NCBI GenBank assembly: GCA_031289285.1
Contig: JAITPT010000195.1
Span: 1 to 10,888 of the forward strand
Length of the DNA stretch: 10,888 nucleotides
Direction: 5' to 3'
Origin: Puniceicoccales bacterium
GTDB lineage: Bacteria > Verrucomicrobiota > Verrucomicrobiia > Opitutales > UBA953
The notes beneath the pieces were generated by a model. That model was given only the letters and a program-made list of their open reading frames with translations. It made no database searches and was not told the DNA's origin. The position numbers and the translations under genes are program-made. The first letter of the stretch is position 1; the number at the start of each line of letters is the position of its first letter. This document shows, one piece after another, positions 7,878 to 10,888 of the stretch.

Positions 7878-7955
7878 GTATAGGTCTTATAGGACTTATA
7901 GGTCGTATAGGTCCTATAGGTCCTATAAGACCTATATGTCCTATAAGACCTATAC
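7878..7955. repeat. 9-bp tandem repeats forming a 78-base perfect-centre palindrome
   Basis: About eight consecutive 9-base units of the type TATAGGTCC fill this stretch. The first five read TATAGGWCN and the last three read TATAAGACC/TATATGTCC. The whole block is also an inverted repeat centred between 7916 and 7917: 36 of 39 base pairs match with essentially no loop, the mismatches falling at arm positions 19, 28 and 35. It starts 51 bases after leuA, following a G-rich stretch. Frames across it stay open and would give Tyr-Arg-Ser/Lys-Thr repeats, but there is no start context or conserved product, so I do not call a gene. It may act as a cruciform, a strong 3'-end hairpin for leuA or a protein-binding array. 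Confidence 0.9.
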
Positions 7956-7980
7956 TGCTGTTAAAAGGCAGCCATTTCTC

Positions 7981-8025
7981 CCTTTGACCTTCACTCAAAG
8001 GCAAACCGTATCTGCGGTCTTTTTT
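7981..8025 (+). terminator. Possible rho-independent terminator hairpins after leuA
   Basis: CCTTTGA (7981-7987) pairs perfectly with TCAAAGG (7995-8001) around a 7-base loop. Four bases later a short ACCG/CGGT stem (8005-8008 with 8015-8018) is followed by CTTTTTT at 8019-8025. Neither stem alone is strong, but stem plus T-run on the plus strand fits termination of the tex-kdsB-leuA transcript. The rest of this 365-base gap (8026-8191) holds no gene, repeat or promoter I can support, although the HEAT-like gene needs a promoter there. Confidence 0.4.
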
Positions 8026-8191
8026 GCATCTACGTCCGCGATTTCAGCTGAGACTTCGTCCGGCATTTGTGCCACGGACATCTCGCATTTTGCCCATTCC
8101 CCCAAAAAAGCACTTGACGCCGCCCGCCTTTTCCCAAACCTACCGACCCTGTTTTTTCCTGAACCAACCAGCCAAGCAACCTATCTCCTCC

Positions 8192-10744
8192 ATGAAAACA
8201 GAACCCTCGCCCGATTTCACAACTACACAAGAAACTCCACTCATCTCGCAACTAACATCCACGGATGTCGCTGACCAAGAACTGACGCAAGAAGTATATG
8301 CCGATATAACAAAAAATGGAGATTTTCCCTGCAATATCCTTTCTGCTGCCGACAGATTAAACGACAAAGAGTTGGCGGAAAAAATGTATATGGATATGAC
8401 GAAAAACAAAGATCTTAAGGAATATTGCCTTGGGGCGTCTGACAGATTGGCAGACAGAGAACTGGCAGAAAAAATATATGCAAAAGTATTAAAAAACACC
8501 ACTGAATTCGAAATGAGTCATAGAGAAAGGACATTCTATTTAGCATTAGAAAAGATAAGCAATCAAGCAATATTGGTAAATCTGACAAAATACGCCATAA
8601 GTTGGAATGTTCGCCTTTGGGCAGCAACTAAATTGAAGGATAATGAATTAGCACAAGACACATTAGAACACATCGCGAAAAATGCAAAATATCCTGAAAC
8701 TCGCAGGGATGCAGTCCAGCAACTCACCGACCAAACGAAATTAACGAACATAGCGAAGAACAACAAAAAATGGTTTCTCCGGCTCGCCGCAGCAGAAAGA
8801 TTAACTGACAAAGAATTGGCACAACAAATATATACAGCTGCAGCGAAAAACGATAAGGAGTGGTATATTCGCCAAGAAGCTGTAAAACTGCTCACCGACC
8901 AAGCCGCATTGGCCGACGCAGCAAAAAACTCCAAATATCGCAAAGTTCGCTTTGCCGCCGTCAACCGACTTACCGACCCAGCGGCACTGGCGGATGTGGT
9001 GAAAAACTGCAAATACAGCAGAGTTTGCCTTCTCGCAGCGAAACGACTCACCGACCAAAAGGTGTTACTCGATACGTTAAACCTAAAAACGGCAGTTGAG
9101 TCGGGTCGTCTTGCGGAACCTCTTATGACATCTGCACTTGTTGGCCTTGCTCGACGCACCAACAGGTGCGCCTTCACAAATTCACAAAGCGCAGATGACA
9201 CAACTGCCGTTTTTAGGTTAAAAGAAGACAAAGAAAACTTCATCGGCAATAATCCCGTGCAAAAACTCGCAAAACAAACGGTGCATTGGGACACGCCCAA
9301 AGACGCCAACTTAGCCAATGATTCGCCTATCTCAAAAAATAAATTAGCAGACGTAGCAAAAACAACAGCCGCATCCGAAAAGAAAAAACAGAATGACATC
9401 GCCGTTCGCTGCACTGCGATAAAACATCTTACCGACCAAGCAATCTTGGAAAACTTGGCAAAAAACGACAACGAACGTTTTGTCCGACTTGCCGCCGTGA
9501 AACAACTCACCAACCAAGCAACATTAGCGGACATCGCTCAAAACGATAAAGAACACTTTGTCCGCCGCGCCGCTACCAACAAATTGACCGATAACATATT
9601 GGCGCAAAAGATAAACCTAAAAACGGCTGTTGGAGGGGAAGTATTGCGAGAAGATGTTGTGCCAGATGCGCTTTGTGGATTTGTGAAGGCGCACCTAAAA
9701 AACAATTTCTTGGACAAACGAACCCCAGAAGAAATATATGCGGAGATGTTGGAAAACGACATTGATAGTCCCGCCCGTCGCGCTGTTGTTAAACGGATTA
9801 CCGACCCAGCGACATTGGCAGATGTAGCTAAAAACGACAACGACATCCTAATTTGCCTCTTGGCGGTAAAACGACTTACCGACCAAGCCGCATTGAAAAA
9901 TGTAGCGGACAATACCTATTGGCGCGTCCAAGTCGAAGCAGTGAAACGACTCAAAAATCAGGCATTCTTGGCGGACATGGCAGCCCACTCAGACTTCGAT
10001 GCTCGCCTTGAAGCCACGAAACGTATCACCGACCAAGCGACTTTGGCTCGGCTGGCAAAAAGCAACAGTGATGATGCGGGTGTGTGGCTTACCGCAGTGG
10101 AAAAACTTACCGATCAAACAGCATTGGCCGACGTGGCGCAGCACGCCAAAGAGTGGCTGATTCGCATTACCGCCGCAGTGAAGTTGCAGGACAAAGAATT
10201 AGCAAAAAAAGTTTATATAGAGGTCAGTGGCAACGCTAATGGCGACATTCAATCTATGCAGGAAGCGTATGCGCACGAGGCGAAATACGCCCGAGATAAC
10301 TACATATTCCTTGCGGCGGCGGACAGATTAACGGATAGAAAATTGGCACAGGAGATATATACGGAAATCACGCACATCGAGGAAAATACTTCTTATCACA
10401 ACACTATTATTCTCAAGGCCGTGGAACGTATCACTGACCCAGCGGTGTTGGCGCATGTGGCGAAATACGACACGGACAACAATATTCATCTCAGTGCTGT
10501 AAGACGTATTACCGACCCAGCGGTATTGGCGGACGTGGCACTAAACGCATACGCGAGTGCCGCTCGTCTCGCTGCTGTCAAGCGACTCACAGATCAAACC
10601 GTATTGTCCGACATCGTGAAAAACGAAAAAATCTGCAATGTCCGTCTCGCCGCAGTGAACCGCCTCACCGACCAAGCAACATTGCTGGACATCGCAAAAA
10701 ACACCGACAAAGACTCAAAAAGGGACAGACCCTTTTTCATTTGA
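8192..10744 (+). CDS. HEAT-like repeat protein with in-frame mobile-element insertions
   Basis: 850 residues from ATG 8192; the frame is open from 8024 but the 56 extra residues do not look like protein, and there is no Shine-Dalgarno sequence. About 24 degenerate repeats of 26 residues cover it, consensus LTDQATLADIAKNDKE-VRLAAVKR, and a 30-residue variant LTDKELAQQIYTxxAKN recurs. Such units form two helices and stack into an alpha-solenoid used for protein binding. No catalytic motif, signal peptide or membrane helix is visible, so it is probably a cytoplasmic scaffold. The DNA is clearly AT-richer than tex-leuA, suggesting transfer or relaxed selection. Element copy B (about residues 298-344) and half-copy C (about 475-502) are translated within it. 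The last residues KRDRPFFI come from a palindrome at 10717-10737 that breaks the final repeat, so the C-terminus may be truncated. Partner and function unknown. Confidence 0.8.
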   Translation: MKTEPSPDFTTTQETPLISQLTSTDVADQELTQEVYADITKNGDFPCNILSAADRLNDKELAEKMYMDMTKNKDLKEYCLGASDRLADRELAEKIYAKVLKNTTEFEMSHRERTFYLALEKISNQAILVNLTKYAISWNVRLWAATKLKDNELAQDTLEHIAKNAKYPETRRDAVQQLTDQTKLTNIAKNNKKWFLRLAAAERLTDKELAQQIYTAAAKNDKEWYIRQEAVKLLTDQAALADAAKNSKYRKVRFAAVNRLTDPAALADVVKNCKYSRVCLLAAKRLTDQKVLLDTLNLKTAVESGRLAEPLMTSALVGLARRTNRCAFTNSQSADDTTAVFRLKEDKENFIGNNPVQKLAKQTVHWDTPKDANLANDSPISKNKLADVAKTTAASEKKKQNDIAVRCTAIKHLTDQAILENLAKNDNERFVRLAAVKQLTNQATLADIAQNDKEHFVRRAATNKLTDNILAQKINLKTAVGGEVLREDVVPDALCGFVKAHLKNNFLDKRTPEEIYAEMLENDIDSPARRAVVKRITDPATLADVAKNDNDILICLLAVKRLTDQAALKNVADNTYWRVQVEAVKRLKNQAFLADMAAHSDFDARLEATKRITDQATLARLAKSNSDDAGVWLTAVEKLTDQTALADVAQHAKEWLIRITAAVKLQDKELAKKVYIEVSGNANGDIQSMQEAYAHEAKYARDNYIFLAAADRLTDRKLAQEIYTEITHIEENTSYHNTIILKAVERITDPAVLAHVAKYDTDNNIHLSAVRRITDPAVLADVALNAYASAARLAAVKRLTDQTVLSDIVKNEKICNVRLAAVNRLTDQATLLDIAKNTDKDSKRDRPFFI
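9081..9218 (+). mobile_element. Inverted-repeat element, copy B, inserted in frame in HEAT-like gene
   Basis: The termini are perfect 19-bp inverted repeats when one flanking base is included: AACCTAAAAACGGCAGTTG at 9080-9098 and its complement at 9201-9219. The element is flanked by TAA on both sides (9078-9080 and 9219-9221), consistent with a 3-base target duplication. Inside are CGCACC-AACA-GGTGCG and CATCTGC/GCAGATG inverted pairs. Its reverse complement (9194 to 9110) matches copy D (10804-10888) at 78 of 85 bases. The 138 bases plus 3 duplicated bases equal 47 codons, so the host frame continues. It encodes no transposase. Confidence 0.85.
9615..9696 (+). mobile_element. Inverted-repeat element, half copy C, in HEAT-like gene
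   Basis: Preceded by TAA (9612-9614), it begins ACCTAAAAACGG. From 9614 to 9696 it matches copy D (10752-10834) at 76 of 83 bases in the same orientation. It stops in the apex of the internal CGCACC-TGTT-GGTGCG hairpin; the right half and right terminal repeat are missing. It is translated as NLKTAVGGEVLREDVVPDAL and following residues. The host repeat is broken: LTDNILAQKI before it is not continued normally after it, so the loss of the right half probably removed host sequence too. Confidence 0.8.
10717..10737. repeat. AAAAAGGG-ACAGA-CCCTTTTT palindrome at the end of the HEAT-like gene
   Basis: A perfect 8-bp stem (AAAAAGGG with CCCTTTTT) around the loop ACAGA. It overlaps the last codons of the HEAT-like gene (KRDRPFF), five bases before the TGA stop. 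Its stem with a flanking T-run could work as a terminator on either strand. From memory, GGGACAGACCC-type palindromes are scattered in many bacterial genomes, sometimes next to REP-associated transposases; I cannot verify that here. Confidence 0.8.
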
Positions 10745-10752
10745 CTTCATAA

Positions 10753-10888
10753 TCCTCAAAACGGCGGTTGGAGGGGAAGTATTGCGAGAAAATGTTGTGG
10801 CAGCTGCGCTTGGTGGATTTGTGAAGGCGCACCTGTTGGTGCGTCGAACAAAGCCAACAAGTGCAGATGCCATAACAGCTTCCGCAAG
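10753..10888 (+). mobile_element. Inverted-repeat element, copy D (cut by window end)
   Basis: It begins after CATAA with a diverged terminus (TCCTCAAAACGGCGGTTG against ACCTAAAAACGGCAGTTG) eight bases past the HEAT-like stop. It matches copy C over its left half and reverse-complemented copy B over the rest, and contains the CGCACC-TGTT-GGTGCG hairpin at 10828-10843. Compared with B it keeps 27 extra bases near the left end. About 29 more bases are expected beyond the window, giving a full length near 165, also a multiple of three. One frame stays open to the end (ILKTAVGGEVLRENVV and following). Confidence 0.8.

Noticed and set aside
7878..7955. CRISPR array
   Set aside because: The units are 9 bases with no spacers and no cas genes nearby.
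8113..8142. TTGACG as a -35 box for the HEAT-like gene
   Set aside because: No acceptable -10 box lies 16-18 bases downstream.
7852..8274. Open frames across the 9-base repeat array encoding Tyr-Arg-Ser or Ile-Gly-Pro repeats
   Set aside because: Several frames on both strands are open because the repeat unit is 9 bases long and lacks stops; there is no start signal and no conserved domain.
8563..9534. Long antisense open frame (323 residues) opposite the HEAT-like gene
   Set aside because: It mirrors the 26-residue repeats of the plus-strand gene, has a low-complexity Ser/Ala/Phe composition and has no start context; it is a by-product of the repetitive codons.

Overview
The window is GC-rich chromosomal DNA from a Gram-negative, LPS-making bacterium. 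A Verrucomicrobiota member close to Opitutaceae is my best guess. It rests on strongly C-ending codons, Ala/Pro/Gly-rich proteins, an actinobacterial-style (type 2) LeuA, starts without Shine-Dalgarno sequences and a TATAGGTCC-type repeat. The assignment is an inference; no rRNA is present.

Left part (1-2481, minus strand): two envelope genes read leftward. The first encodes a secreted protein with a Gly/Ala/Arg-rich tail. The second encodes a single-pass membrane protein with a Gln/Pro-rich N-terminus, a Gly-rich linker and a PA14-like C-terminal domain. Its TAA stop codon lies directly against a short inverted-repeat element (copy A).

Centre (2664-7826, plus strand): a tight housekeeping cluster of tex (S1-domain RNA-binding transcription accessory protein with a private Ala/Pro insertion), kdsB (CMP-KDO synthetase, LPS) and leuA (2-isopropylmalate synthase, leucine). 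The spacings are 2 and 19 bases, so one transcript is likely, starting from the 182-base divergent gap at 2482-2663. The genes share no pathway.

Right part (7827-10888): after leuA comes a G-rich stretch, a nearly perfect 78-base loopless hairpin built from 9-base TATAGGWCY units, and small hairpins that may end the leuA transcript. Then comes an AT-richer 850-residue protein made of about two dozen 26-residue HEAT-like repeats. It is probably recently acquired or fast evolving.

The most interesting signal is a family of short inverted-repeat elements with ends ACCTAAAAACGGCAGTTG. Four copies lie in the window: A against the membrane-protein stop codon, B and C inside the HEAT-like gene, and D just after it. 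B is flanked by TAA on both sides. Its 138 bases plus a 3-base target duplication make exactly 47 codons, and removing them on paper restores a canonical 26-residue repeat. Copy D is predicted at 165 bases, also a multiple of three. This looks like a non-autonomous mobile palindromic element that can insert into coding sequence while keeping the frame, in the manner of Rickettsia palindromic elements but apparently a different family. A separate palindrome (AAAAAGGG-ACAGA-CCCTTTTT) supplies the last codons of the HEAT-like gene and may have truncated it.
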